The position numbers and the translations under genes are program-made. Under the pieces are notes generated by a model. The model was not told where the DNA came from. It was given only the letters and a program-made list of their open reading frames with translations, and made no database searches. A stretch of 64,000 bases of DNA from Flagellimonas aequoris. Its GTDB lineage: Bacteria > Bacteroidota > Bacteroidia > Flavobacteriales > Flavobacteriaceae. The stretch's first letter is position 1; each line of letters begins with the position of its first letter. The stretch covers positions 124,001 through 188,000 of the forward strand of contig NZ_QXFJ01000030.1 of assembly GCF_003584165.1 (NCBI RefSeq), in the 5' to 3' direction. Below, in pieces: positions 42,983-52,024 of the stretch.

Positions 42983-44317
42983 CTATCTAAATACTTTATT
43001 TGGGAAAACCACGGGGCTTTCGTGTCCGTCCTTTCCAACTGCAGCTACCCCGAAGAAAAAGTTGTCCAGCACAATGCCTTCCAAAACAAATTCGGTCACA
43101 TCACCCACATATCGGGCATTGTCCCAAGTCGGGGAAGTGGTGTCCCTCCAATAAATTTTATAACCAACGGCACCCTCTACTTTGCTCCATCGGAGTTTAG
43201 CATTGGGTTCCACAATACCTCCTATTTCCACAGTGGTGGGGGCAGGGGGAGCCCAAGCAATGGATGCCAAATTGATAGCGTTGACCGCGGTCAGTTTTTT
43301 GGCATATCCAAAGTTCACGTGCTCCAACTTGTCGCCATATGCAATGCCATCTTCCACACGGATATCCTGATGTTGTTGCGTGTAATTTTCATGGGCTTCC
43401 ATAATTCGGATTCCCGCAAATCCTGCATCATTAAAAGGTCTATGGTGACCTCCTCGGCCAAAACGGTCCAATCGGTAGATCATCATAGGATTCATCTCGG
43501 GCATATAGGTTTTGGTCGTTGTGTAAACGTATCGTGCCAATTGACGAGAAATGCCATCCACTTCACCACCGTAAAAGCGACGGGCATTACGTTGTTGTTC
43601 AGTTTCGGTTGGGGGTACAGGTTCTGAAAAAATGCGGAAATCGCGGTTACTCACCACGCCATCTACTCCTGTGATGTTCCCGATCATGTCATTGTTGAGG
43701 ATGCCCACAATGTCCCATCCTTGTTCCTTGGCATATTCGGCCAATCCTTTTCCGCCATAAAGTCCTTGCTCTTCACCGGAAAGTCCAACGTAAATAATGC
43801 TACTTTCAAATTTATATTTGGAAAGCACCCTGGCAGCTTCAATGGTCCCGGCCATGCCACTGGCATTGTCGTTTGCACCGGGAGAATCGGAAGTAAAATT
43901 AGCGGGATCGCTGACCCGTGAATCGATATCGCCACTCATGATGATGTAACGGTTGGGGTACTTGGTGCCTTTTTGCATTGCAACCACATTTACCACCCAA
44001 ACATCATGCACGATCCGGGCATTATCTCCTTTTGGCACTAGGTTTTTTTGATAGAACACATCCAAGCAGTCACTACACTCCGAAGAGATTTTTTCAAACT
44101 CCGATTTGATCCATCGGCGGGCCGCACCTATACCACGGGTTTGTGAAATGGTGTCGCTCAAAGTATGTCTGGTACCGAAATTCACCAACTTGGTCACATC
44201 CTTTTCAATCCGTTCCGCGGAAACGTTATTGATGATGTCATAAATGCGAAGATCGGTTTGGGAATAAAGCATCGGGACGCTCATAAGAGCAACCAAAAGC
44301 ACGGAAAACTTTTTCAT
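42983..44317 (-). CDS. Exported M28 aminopeptidase with fibronectin-like tail
   Basis: 444 residues from the ATG at 44317 (MKKFSVLLVALMSVPMLYSQ), selected because the signal peptide starts there; the frame is open a further 36 codons into non-coding sequence. The M28 zinc-peptidase domain (about 90-345) shows MSGDIDSR, PGANDNASGMAG (Asp ligand), GLSGEEQGLYG (catalytic Glu) and NDMIG. A C-terminal fibronectin type III-like domain (about 355-444) contains KLRWSKVEGAVGYKIYWRDT. It is expected to act outside the inner membrane as an exopeptidase. Cotranscribed with M1. Confidence 0.92.
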   Translation of the reverse strand: MKKFSVLLVALMSVPMLYSQTDLRIYDIINNVSAERIEKDVTKLVNFGTRHTLSDTISQTRGIGAARRWIKSEFEKISSECSDCLDVFYQKNLVPKGDNARIVHDVWVVNVVAMQKGTKYPNRYIIMSGDIDSRVSDPANFTSDSPGANDNASGMAGTIEAARVLSKYKFESSIIYVGLSGEEQGLYGGKGLAEYAKEQGWDIVGILNNDMIGNITGVDGVVSNRDFRIFSEPVPPTETEQQRNARRFYGGEVDGISRQLARYVYTTTKTYMPEMNPMMIYRLDRFGRGGHHRPFNDAGFAGIRIMEAHENYTQQHQDIRVEDGIAYGDKLEHVNFGYAKKLTAVNAINLASIAWAPPAPTTVEIGGIVEPNAKLRWSKVEGAVGYKIYWRDTTSPTWDNARYVGDVTEFVLEGIVLDNFFFGVAAVGKDGHESPVVFPNKVFR

Positions 44318-44421
44318 GTTAGTAAGGTTTTGTTTCTGAAAAGCTCGATAGATACAAGAGCAGAATTTCTTTTGATTAATTGAGGTTTGGTTTTGATCTG
44401 ATGAAAGTAGAAAAAAAGAGA

Positions 44422-45606
44422 TCAACGTAAAAATGTAACTTTTACAATTTTGCCATTTGCCACTTCATAAATGGCCACCGCAGAGAATGTGGAGCCATTT
44501 GCAGTCACCGATTCCTCGTCAATGACCTTGTTGCCCATTACGATCCTATTTTTTATGGTACAGTGCAGATCTGGGGTATTTTCAAAAAAACTGCCATACT
44601 GTGTTTCCATAGCATTTTTGCCTTCAGAAAAAAGTTGGTTGGGAAAATTATACAACTTGACATTTTCGGAATACGTATCCAAAAAGGCATCAATGTCCCT
44701 TGCGTTGTAGGCATCCAATTGTTTTTGTACAATTTTGGCTGGAGAATCCTCTGCCACAAAGGCCAATCGTGTTTTGCTTGGATTTATGGCAATACGTGAA
44801 ATTTTGTTGATTTCTTCTTGATCAAAGGTCATCAGGGGTTCCCAGTTCACACCATTCTTGACGTTAAAGGTCAAAAGTGATTTTTCATGACCTGTGATGA
44901 TTATATTTTCGTTCAACCAGCAGATATCCTCTTCATTTTCAAAAGTTTTGGCAATGCTGTTTGTGGCGCCAGAGACGGGGTCCATGGATTTGATTTCCCA
45001 TTGCTTTTTACTTTTATCGATATAGCTGATACGATTGGTGCCAGGTATTTTGTGTAACGACCGTCCCACATTTTTTTGAACTGTGTAATGGCTATTATCC
45101 TTTAGATTGATGACCACCAGATCCATCCGGTTTTCTACCAATACTGTAGCGACCAACAGTTCTTTATTCACCCAAACATGGTACCCGATCTTTAGATTGG
45201 TGATTGGGGTAGATTCGCCAGTTTTCAGGTCGTAATCGTAAAGTCGCTGAAGACCATCCAAATCCAATCGAATGGCAGAAAAGGCATTTTTACCAGGAAT
45301 TTTCAACGGGGAATATTCACTGCCCGTTGGGGTATTGGTCAACCATTTGTAGGTACTCCCCTCGTTGATGTTCAATCGTCTTACATCCGTTTGGTCATCC
45401 CTTGTGGAGGCAAAAAGCACCGTGTCATCGTCCCAAAAGGACGGCTGGTTGTCATACCCATCGTTATTGGAAATGTTCTTTGGGTTGGATAATAACGGCA
45501 CGCCATTTTGGAATGACAGATCAAAAAGATATACCTCAGTGTTAGGCTGGGCACTTAGGAGAGTAGCCCCTAACAAGCTGGCGATGAAGACAATTCTGGA
45601 AATCAT
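44422..45606 (-). CDS. Exported TolB-like propeller fused to an NTF2/SnoaL-like domain
   Basis: 394 residues. Signal peptide MISRIVFIASLLGATLLSAQ. Residues about 22-275 look like a TolB/PD40-type beta-propeller (YDNQPSFWDDDTVLFASTRD, NRISYIDKSKKQWEIKSMD). Residues about 285-394 are an NTF2/SnoaL-like fold (VQKQLDAYNARDIDAFLDTY, LYNFPNQLFSEGKNAMETQY, AVAIYEVANGKIVKVTFL). The NTF2 half resembles steroid-isomerase-like small-ligand domains. Start codon overlaps the TPS/TPP stop (ATGA). I know no characterised protein with this domain pair. Confidence 0.85.
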   Translation of the reverse strand: MISRIVFIASLLGATLLSAQPNTEVYLFDLSFQNGVPLLSNPKNISNNDGYDNQPSFWDDDTVLFASTRDDQTDVRRLNINEGSTYKWLTNTPTGSEYSPLKIPGKNAFSAIRLDLDGLQRLYDYDLKTGESTPITNLKIGYHVWVNKELLVATVLVENRMDLVVINLKDNSHYTVQKNVGRSLHKIPGTNRISYIDKSKKQWEIKSMDPVSGATNSIAKTFENEEDICWLNENIIITGHEKSLLTFNVKNGVNWEPLMTFDQEEINKISRIAINPSKTRLAFVAEDSPAKIVQKQLDAYNARDIDAFLDTYSENVKLYNFPNQLFSEGKNAMETQYGSFFENTPDLHCTIKNRIVMGNKVIDEESVTANGSTFSAVAIYEVANGKIVKVTFLR

Positions 45607-47813
45607 GGTTTGGCAAACCGTGTTAAAAGTTCCCGTACCCTTCTTGTATTTTCCACATGGTATCTGGCATGAGTCTTTTTAAGGCCCACCTTTACCGTTA
45701 TGGCCGATTCGGGTAATTCTTGGAACATAAACTCATCGGTCCAGTCGTCCCCTATGGCAAAGACGAAATCGTAATCATCTTCGCTCATCATCCGAGTGGC
45801 GGCGCGCCCCTTGTTTACATTACTGCTCTTGATTTCCATGACCTTGTTTCCGTTCAAAACACTAATGTCGTCATTTCCGATTAAACTTCTCAACACTGTG
45901 TTAAGCTCGGTGGCGCGTTTTTCACCAAAATCAGGGTCGGTGTTCCGATAGTGCCAGGCCAAGGAATAGTTTTTCTCTTCAATAAAGGATCCAGGGGTCC
46001 GGTCCACAAAGGATTCCAATACGGGCCGGATCTTGGCCATCCATTCTCCTTTTACCTGTTCCAGCATCTTAAATTCATGTCCCTCCTTGGAAATCCAAAC
46101 CCCGTGTTCCACGATCATGTTGTACTTTTTGGGAAGGAACCAACGTCCAAAGGTTTGCTTGTCACGCCCACTGATCAGAAACAGGGTGGTATTCTCTTGG
46201 TTCTGGAGTTCGTCCAACAATTCATAGAGTTCTTCATCAGGGGAGGCTTTTTGGGGATCCTTGTGAAATCCTACCAGAGTACCATCATAATCCAAGAACA
46301 ACAACCGTTTTTTCGATTTTGAATATTCAGTCTCAATATTGTTCAAAATATCCTTCGACATTTTCTCTGAAATAAAGGCTTTGCTCACATCCCTTTTTTC
46401 GTTCAATGCACGCATGAATTCCTTGGCCCATACTTCCACGTTATAGCGTTCCAGCCGATTTTGCAGAAATTCATTCCTGGATATTTGTTCTTCTACTGGC
46501 ATGTTCAATGCTCTTTTCAAAGTATCGGCCTGTTCCTCAAAATTGTTGGGGTTGATCAAAAGGGCTTCGTTCATTTCGTAGGCCGATCCTGCCATCTCGC
46601 TTAGGATAAGGACACCGGTTTTATCGGTTCTGGTAGCGATATATTCCTTGGCAACCAAGTTCATACCATCCCGAAGCGGGGTCAACCAGGCAATGTCGCT
46701 TGAAGTATACAGGTCGATGAGGTTATCAAAAGGTAAAGAGCGGTAAAAATACCAAATGGGGGTCCAATTTACTGTGGATAACTCCCCATTGATGCGTCCG
46801 ACCAATTCATCAATTTCTTTTTTTAGCAACTGGTATTGGGGCACATTGGAACGTGAAGGGACGGCCAATATGATCAACCGGACTTTTTCCTTGTATTCGG
46901 GGTACTTGTTCAAAAAATATTCAAAGGCATTGATGCGCTTAGCGATGCCCTTACTATAATCCAATCGGTCTATTGAAAGGATAAGCTTGGTATCGGGTGC
47001 GGAGGCCTTGTGGCTATCCAATCGCATTTGCAGATCACTGCGTTCACCTTCACTTTTTGAGGAATGAAGGATGGCCGCGTCCTTGAATTTTTTATAATCG
47101 ATTCCCATTGGAAAGGAATCCACCTTGATTACCCGATTATCCAAATAAATCTCATTGAAGCTTACATCGAGCCCCAACAGCCTTCTCACGGAGCTCAAAA
47201 AATGCCGTTCATAGTCATAGGTGTGGAAGCCGATCAGATCGGAGCCCAACAAGCCCTCCAATATCTCTTCACGCCAGGGTAGGGTCCTGAAGATTTCATA
47301 CGATGGAAAAGGGATATGCAAAAAGAAGCCGATAGTAGTATCGGGTCTTTTTTCCCGGACCATTTGTGGCACGAGCATCAATTGGTAGTCGTGTACCCAA
47401 ATGGTGTCATCCTCATCTGACTTCTCGATGATGGCGTCCGCAAATTTTTGGTTCACTGCTTTGTAGGTGTTCCAAAAATCAAGTTCAAATTCGGAATATT
47501 CCAAAAAATAGTGGAACAAGGGCCATACCGTTCTGTTGCTAAAACCAAAGTAAAAACCATCGATTTCCCCTGCATTCAATTTTACCTTGGCACAGCCATT
47601 TTTGGCCAGTGCCTTGTCGATATCATCTTCAAGCTCGGGAGGTGTTTCCTCATCTGTAAGTCCGGACCAACCGATCCATAGGCTTTCGCTACCACTGTGC
47701 ACCGATTTCATTCCTGTGGCCAATCCTCCCACACTTGGTATAGCATTGATGGTTCCATTGCTAATTTGTAATTGTACGGGTAATCGGTTTGAGATAATGA
47801 TAGTTTTGCCCAT
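45603..47813 (-). CDS. otsAB: Bifunctional trehalose-6-phosphate synthase/phosphatase
   Basis: 736 residues. The N-terminal GT20 synthase domain (about 1-465) shows GLATGMKSVHSGSESLWIGW, DYQLMLVPQMVREKRPDTTI, LILSIDRLDYSKGIAKRINA and TPLRDGMNLVAKEY. The C-terminal HAD phosphatase (about 485-736) has LLFLDYDGTLVGFH and FAIGDDWTDEFMF. It makes trehalose-6-phosphate from UDP-glucose and glucose-6-phosphate and dephosphorylates it to trehalose, usually for osmotic or desiccation protection. The fused form is normal in this family. A GH15 enzyme is divergently encoded, the conserved Flavobacteria pairing. Transcription continues into the peptidase run by overlap. Confidence 0.95.
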   Translation of the reverse strand: MGKTIIISNRLPVQLQISNGTINAIPSVGGLATGMKSVHSGSESLWIGWSGLTDEETPPELEDDIDKALAKNGCAKVKLNAGEIDGFYFGFSNRTVWPLFHYFLEYSEFELDFWNTYKAVNQKFADAIIEKSDEDDTIWVHDYQLMLVPQMVREKRPDTTIGFFLHIPFPSYEIFRTLPWREEILEGLLGSDLIGFHTYDYERHFLSSVRRLLGLDVSFNEIYLDNRVIKVDSFPMGIDYKKFKDAAILHSSKSEGERSDLQMRLDSHKASAPDTKLILSIDRLDYSKGIAKRINAFEYFLNKYPEYKEKVRLIILAVPSRSNVPQYQLLKKEIDELVGRINGELSTVNWTPIWYFYRSLPFDNLIDLYTSSDIAWLTPLRDGMNLVAKEYIATRTDKTGVLILSEMAGSAYEMNEALLINPNNFEEQADTLKRALNMPVEEQISRNEFLQNRLERYNVEVWAKEFMRALNEKRDVSKAFISEKMSKDILNNIETEYSKSKKRLLFLDYDGTLVGFHKDPQKASPDEELYELLDELQNQENTTLFLISGRDKQTFGRWFLPKKYNMIVEHGVWISKEGHEFKMLEQVKGEWMAKIRPVLESFVDRTPGSFIEEKNYSLAWHYRNTDPDFGEKRATELNTVLRSLIGNDDISVLNGNKVMEIKSSNVNKGRAATRMMSEDDYDFVFAIGDDWTDEFMFQELPESAITVKVGLKKTHARYHVENTRRVRELLTRFAKP

Positions 47814-47916
47814 AAAAGGATGGTTTTTGTCTGTTTTTAGTTTTTTGTTTCTTTAAATTTCGGGAAATTCGACCGCAAAACCAATTTGTTCTAACCCTTT
47901 TGAGAATATTTGAACT

Positions 47917-49716
47917 ATGGACAACCTGAATTATGGAATTATCGGTAATTGTCGAAGTGCTGCCTTGATCTCCAAGGAAGGTTCCTTGGATTGGTGTTGC
48001 CTACCTGAATTTGATTCCACTTCTATTTTTGCCAAGTTATTGGATGAGAAAAAGGGAGGCAGTTTCGAGATCATTCCCCAGGGAGAATGCACGATCCATC
48101 AGGAATATTTTCAGAACACGGCCATATTGGTGACCCGTTTCACCCAAGGGGATGATGTTTTTGAAGTGCACGACTTTATGCCAAGGCACCACAAGATGAA
48201 CGGAAAGTATATGGCGCCTCCAGAGATCATCCGGTTTGTGAAACACATTTCCGGGAAGCCCAAAGTGGTTGTAAAATATGATCCGAAGTTGGAATATGCC
48301 ATGGGCGAGACCAAGCATTTCATCAAAAAGGATTTTATTGCCAGCATCACCCATGAAATGAAGTATGATACCCTGTTCCTATACACTTCTATCCATAAGC
48401 AAAGTATATTGGATGGCAAGGTGATTACTCTGGAAGGTGATGAGTATTTCCTGATTTGCTACCACGAAAAAATTCTGAGACCGACCACGGAAAAAATGGC
48501 CTTAGAGCTTGAGAGGACCAAGGTATATTGGTTGGATTGGGTGGACAAGACCCCGACCTACAAAAAATTCAACAACGAAATTATCAGAAGCGCCATTACG
48601 CTTAAAATGCTCACTTATGATAAAACAGGAGCAGTGCTGGCTGCAGCGACCACTTCCTTACCCGAGACTATAGGTGAGGTTAGAAACTGGGATTATCGTT
48701 TTTGTTGGATTCGGGATGCCTCCATGGTGATAAAAGTGGTATCGGAACTGGGCCACAAGAATTCGGCCAAACGCTTTCTTCAGTTTATCATTGACCTGAT
48801 GCCCGATAAGGATGAGAAGTTGCAGATCATGTATGGCATCAACAAAGAGAAAAATCTGACCGAGATTTCATTGGACCATTTGGAGGGCTATCAAGGTTCC
48901 AAACCTGTACGGATAGGGAATGCGGCCTATATGCAAAAACAAAATGATATCTATGGCATTTTGATGGATGTGATCTACGAACAGATTCGATCTTTCAGTA
49001 ATGACATTGAGAACGTTGAAGAACTCTGGAGCATTACCAAGGGCATAGTCTGGATCGTAGGCAACCACTGGCAAGAGCCTGACAAAGGCATTTGGGAGTT
49101 TAGGGGCGAGGATAGACATTTCACGTTCTCCAAGGTACTGTGCTGGGTGGCCTTGGATAGGGCCATCAAAGTGGCCAAAATGTTCGGGAAGACCCACAAG
49201 ATTGAAAAATGGACCGGACTGGAACAGCAGATTAAGGAGGATATCCATAAAAACGCCTGGAACCCTGATATCAATGCTTTTGTACAATCCTATGGATCGC
49301 GGCATTTGGATGCATCGGTTTTGTTGATGGAGTCCTACGGTTTCATCCATGCGAGGGATCCCAAATTTGTCAATACCGTTAAAGCGATTGAGGAAGGCCT
49401 TAGTAACGATGGCCTTTTGTATCGATACAAAAACGAGGATGATTTTGGATTACCTTCTTCATCCTTTACCATTTGTACTTTTTGGTTCATCAACAGTTTG
49501 TTCAAAATTGGGGAAGAGGAAAAAGCCCTTGAACATTTTGAACGTTTATTGGGGTACAGCAACCATTTGGGATTGTTCAGCGAGGACATCGATTTTAAGA
49601 CCAAAAGATTGTTGGGGAACATGCCGCAAGCGTATTCCCATTTGGCTTTGATCGAATGTGCCATCAATTTCTCTAGGAAAGAGAGTGATGAACAGATTTT
49701 AGAGTCCATCAGCTAA
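47917..49716 (+). CDS. GH15-family glycoside hydrolase (glucoamylase/trehalase-like)
   Basis: 599 residues, no signal peptide, cytoplasmic. An N-terminal beta domain (about 1-230) starts LNYGIIGNCRSAALISKEGS. An (alpha/alpha)6 barrel follows with SLPETIGEVRNWDYRFCWIR (the common GH15 motif), NHWQEPDKGIWEFRGEDRHF and a C-terminal segment with GYSNHLGLFSEDIDF. The Glu in GIWEFR is a candidate catalytic acid. GH15 members include glucoamylases and, in actinobacteria, trehalases. The position next to the trehalose synthase makes trehalose or an alpha-glucan the likely substrate. Substrate not provable from sequence. Confidence 0.88.
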   Translation: MDNLNYGIIGNCRSAALISKEGSLDWCCLPEFDSTSIFAKLLDEKKGGSFEIIPQGECTIHQEYFQNTAILVTRFTQGDDVFEVHDFMPRHHKMNGKYMAPPEIIRFVKHISGKPKVVVKYDPKLEYAMGETKHFIKKDFIASITHEMKYDTLFLYTSIHKQSILDGKVITLEGDEYFLICYHEKILRPTTEKMALELERTKVYWLDWVDKTPTYKKFNNEIIRSAITLKMLTYDKTGAVLAAATTSLPETIGEVRNWDYRFCWIRDASMVIKVVSELGHKNSAKRFLQFIIDLMPDKDEKLQIMYGINKEKNLTEISLDHLEGYQGSKPVRIGNAAYMQKQNDIYGILMDVIYEQIRSFSNDIENVEELWSITKGIVWIVGNHWQEPDKGIWEFRGEDRHFTFSKVLCWVALDRAIKVAKMFGKTHKIEKWTGLEQQIKEDIHKNAWNPDINAFVQSYGSRHLDASVLLMESYGFIHARDPKFVNTVKAIEEGLSNDGLLYRYKNEDDFGLPSSSFTICTFWFINSLFKIGEEEKALEHFERLLGYSNHLGLFSEDIDFKTKRLLGNMPQAYSHLALIECAINFSRKESDEQILESIS

Positions 49717-49720
49717 ATAA

Positions 49721-49745
49721 AAAACGCCCCAATTTGGGGCGTTTT
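49721..49745. terminator. Bidirectional terminator after GH15 and fadE
   Basis: Perfect 10-bp stem AAAACGCCCC / GGGGCGTTTT with an AATTT loop. T-runs follow on both strands, ending the GH15 gene and the convergent beta-oxidation operon. Confidence 0.93.
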
Positions 49746-49782
49746 TCAAATCCTATGGGTTTTCATCCCAGCAAAATTTGAA

Positions 49783-51588
49783 TTAGTCAAAGGTATACCC
49801 GTTATCAGCTGCAACTTTATCCGCGATTTGCGTGCGAAGGGCCACAACATTGGGTTGGTTCGTATACTTGGTGAAGCGTTTCAATCCCATCAACATCATG
49901 CGTTGTTCATCACCTTCGGCAAAGGAAACCACAGCTTCCTTGGCTTTTTGTTGGATGATGTCCACAGCCCGGTATAAATACAGCTTGGACATGGCAATTT
50001 GGGTTGCTTGGGCCTCTTCACCAAAGCGTTTTGCGTTTTTCTCGGTACGGAGAATGGCCGATTCGGCCATATATACTTGGATCAAGATATCCGAAGCGGC
50101 CATCAACAGCATTTGATGTTCCTCCAAGTCTGGGCCAAATTTTTGTACGGCACTACCGGCCACCATCAGGAATACTTTTTTCAAACGTGCAATCATGTCC
50201 TTTTCTTCAGCAAAAAGAGCTGAAAAATCGGGCGTGTCGAAAGAAGGGATTCCCATCAATTCTTCACCTACTGCAGTAGCAGGGCCTAAAAGGTCCACAT
50301 GGCCTTTCATGGCTTTTTTCACCAACATGCCCACACACAGCATACGGTTGATCTCGTTGGTTCCTTCGTAAATTCTGGAAATACGGGCGTCCCTCCACGC
50401 TGATTCCATTGGGGTATCGGCACTAAAGCCCATTCCTCCAAAAACCTGAATGCCTTCATCCGTGGTGTGCTGTACGTGTTCGGAAACGGCTACCTTCAAG
50501 ATGGAACACTCGATTGCATATTCCTCCACACCCTTAAGTTCCGCTTCTTGGTGGGTATTACCGCTTGCTTCGCGAAGTGCAATGCGATCTTCAATATTTT
50601 TGGCGGCACGGTAACAGGCTGATTCATCCACATAAACATTGGTGGACATATCGGCTATCTTCGCCTTGATGGCCCCGAAGTTTATGATCGGTGTCTTGAA
50701 CTGGATACGCTCGTTGGCATATTTGGTGGCCTCGTTCACAATACGACGTTGGGCTTCCAAACAGGCCGCAGCCAATTTGATCCTACCAATATTGAGGGCA
50801 TTCATGGCTATTTTGAAACCATTTCCCCTTTCGGAAAGCATGTTTTCCACGGGAACCTTGGTCTCATTAAAGAACACCTGACGGGTAGAGGAGGAGTGGA
50901 TGCCCAACTTTTTCTCTTCATCACCTAAGGTGATACCATTGCTCGGGTCGTTCTCCACAATAAAACCGGTGATGTTCTTATCATCCTCGATACGTGCGAA
51001 CACAATAAACATGTTGCAGAACCCAGCATTGGAGATCCACATTTTTTGCCCTGTGATGCTGTAGAATTTACCATCCGCAGAAAGTACGGCCTTGGTTTTT
51101 CCGGAGTTGGCATCAGAACCAGCACCTGGCTCTGTTAAGCAATAGGCGCCGAACCATTCGCCAGTGGCCAATTTGGGCACATATTTTTGTTTTTGCTCTT
51201 CGGTACCGTATAGGGTAATCGGCATGGTACCAATCCCGGTGTGTGCTCCGAATGCGGTACTAAAAGATCCTGTGGCCCCAGAGATATAGTCGCACACCAA
51301 CATGGTGGATACGAATCCCATTCCCATACCGCCATAAGCTTCAGGAACGGCAACGCTTAAAAGTCCCAGTTCCCCAGCCTTTTTCATACACTCTTCGGTG
51401 TAGGCGTAGTCTTTTTTCTCAAATCGTTCCCAATGTGCCCAAAGCTCCCGGTCTACAAATTCCTTGGTGCTTTCGCGCATCATTTTTTGTTCTTCGTTGA
51501 GGTCTTCCAAGGTGAACACATCTTCGCAGTTGGTCTCCTTGACCAAAAATTGACCTCCTCTCAATATGTCTTTTTCTGTTGTTTCCAT
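49783..51588 (-). CDS. fadE: Acyl-CoA dehydrogenase, FadE/YusJ type
   Basis: 601 residues. The acyl-CoA dehydrogenase fold (about 35-440) contains CLTEPGAGSDANSGKTKA, ITGQKMWISNAGF, MNALNIGRIKLAAACLEAQR and RISRIYEGTNEINRML (region of the catalytic Glu). A C-terminal extension of about 150 helical residues is present, as in the ~594-residue B. subtilis FadE (YusJ). It carries out the first step of beta-oxidation, FAD-dependent. It is the last gene of the operon and is separated from fadA by a four-helix-bundle gene. Confidence 0.92.
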   Translation of the reverse strand: METTEKDILRGGQFLVKETNCEDVFTLEDLNEEQKMMRESTKEFVDRELWAHWERFEKKDYAYTEECMKKAGELGLLSVAVPEAYGGMGMGFVSTMLVCDYISGATGSFSTAFGAHTGIGTMPITLYGTEEQKQKYVPKLATGEWFGAYCLTEPGAGSDANSGKTKAVLSADGKFYSITGQKMWISNAGFCNMFIVFARIEDDKNITGFIVENDPSNGITLGDEEKKLGIHSSSTRQVFFNETKVPVENMLSERGNGFKIAMNALNIGRIKLAAACLEAQRRIVNEATKYANERIQFKTPIINFGAIKAKIADMSTNVYVDESACYRAAKNIEDRIALREASGNTHQEAELKGVEEYAIECSILKVAVSEHVQHTTDEGIQVFGGMGFSADTPMESAWRDARISRIYEGTNEINRMLCVGMLVKKAMKGHVDLLGPATAVGEELMGIPSFDTPDFSALFAEEKDMIARLKKVFLMVAGSAVQKFGPDLEEHQMLLMAASDILIQVYMAESAILRTEKNAKRFGEEAQATQIAMSKLYLYRAVDIIQQKAKEAVVSFAEGDEQRMMLMGLKRFTKYTNQPNVVALRTQIADKVAADNGYTFD

Positions 51589-51604
51589 AGTTGCTGTTTA
51601 GATT

Positions 51605-51640
51605 AATAGAATCAAGAATCAAGAGCCAAGACTAGGTGTC
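51605..51640. repeat. CAAGA-type short-period tract, fadE side
   Basis: Repeated words AGAATCAAGA, AGAGCCAAGAC and TGTCAAGATTG occur in about 40 bp. The tract lies between the four-helix-bundle gene and fadE and is in inverted orientation to the matching tract at 51988-52024. Confidence 0.6.
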
Positions 51641-51985
51641 AAGATTGAGTTGAAAACTTGAAATCATTTTTTGTACTTGTTTTATTTTATGTTCTAATTT
51701 TTCAAAAATTTCCTTTGAGATGTATTGCTCATTCAATGCGATAATCAATTGGGTCTCCCATTCAAAGGCAGAGCCTAAACTAGTTTCAAGATAGTTCCGA
51801 AAGTGCTTATCGGAACTTTTGCTGGAACCTTCAGCAATATTTGATGGAATTGAGATTGCACACCTATTCATCTGACTTGCCAACCCAAACTTTTCAAAAT
51901 CAGGGAAGTTCCTAGTAATTTTATAAGATTCTGAAACCAAGTCCATGCTCTCTTTCCAAATTTTCATTTTCTTGAAATTATGCAT
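51632..51985 (-). CDS. Four-helix-bundle protein (23S rRNA intervening-sequence family)
   Basis: 117 residues. The signature GLASQMNRCAISIPSNIAEG is at about residues 35-54; the start is KKMKIWKESMDLVSESYKIT and the tail is long and helical. The family takes its name from proteins encoded inside 23S rRNA intervening sequences, but in Bacteroidota it occurs alone, often at variable places. The function is unknown. It sits inside a fad operon, flanked on both sides by CAAGA-type tracts, which suggests later insertion. Met7 is an alternative start. Confidence 0.88.
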   Translation of the reverse strand: MHNFKKMKIWKESMDLVSESYKITRNFPDFEKFGLASQMNRCAISIPSNIAEGSSKSSDKHFRNYLETSLGSAFEWETQLIIALNEQYISKEIFEKLEHKIKQVQKMISSFQLNLDT

Positions 51986-51987
51986 GT

Positions 51988-52024
51988 TTGTCTTGATTCT
52001 TTGTTCCCACTGTCTTGGTTCTTA
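51988..52024. repeat. TCTTG-type short-period tract, fadA side
   Basis: Words GTCTTGATTCTTTG and TGTCTTGGTTCTTA occur in the space between fadA and the four-helix-bundle gene, reaching the fadA stop codon itself. They are the reverse-complement type of the tract at 51605-51640. Confidence 0.55.

Noticed and set aside
51632-51985. 23S rRNA intervening sequence
   Set aside because: The encoded family is that of intervening-sequence proteins, but no rRNA sequence flanks the gene; the neighbours are fad genes.
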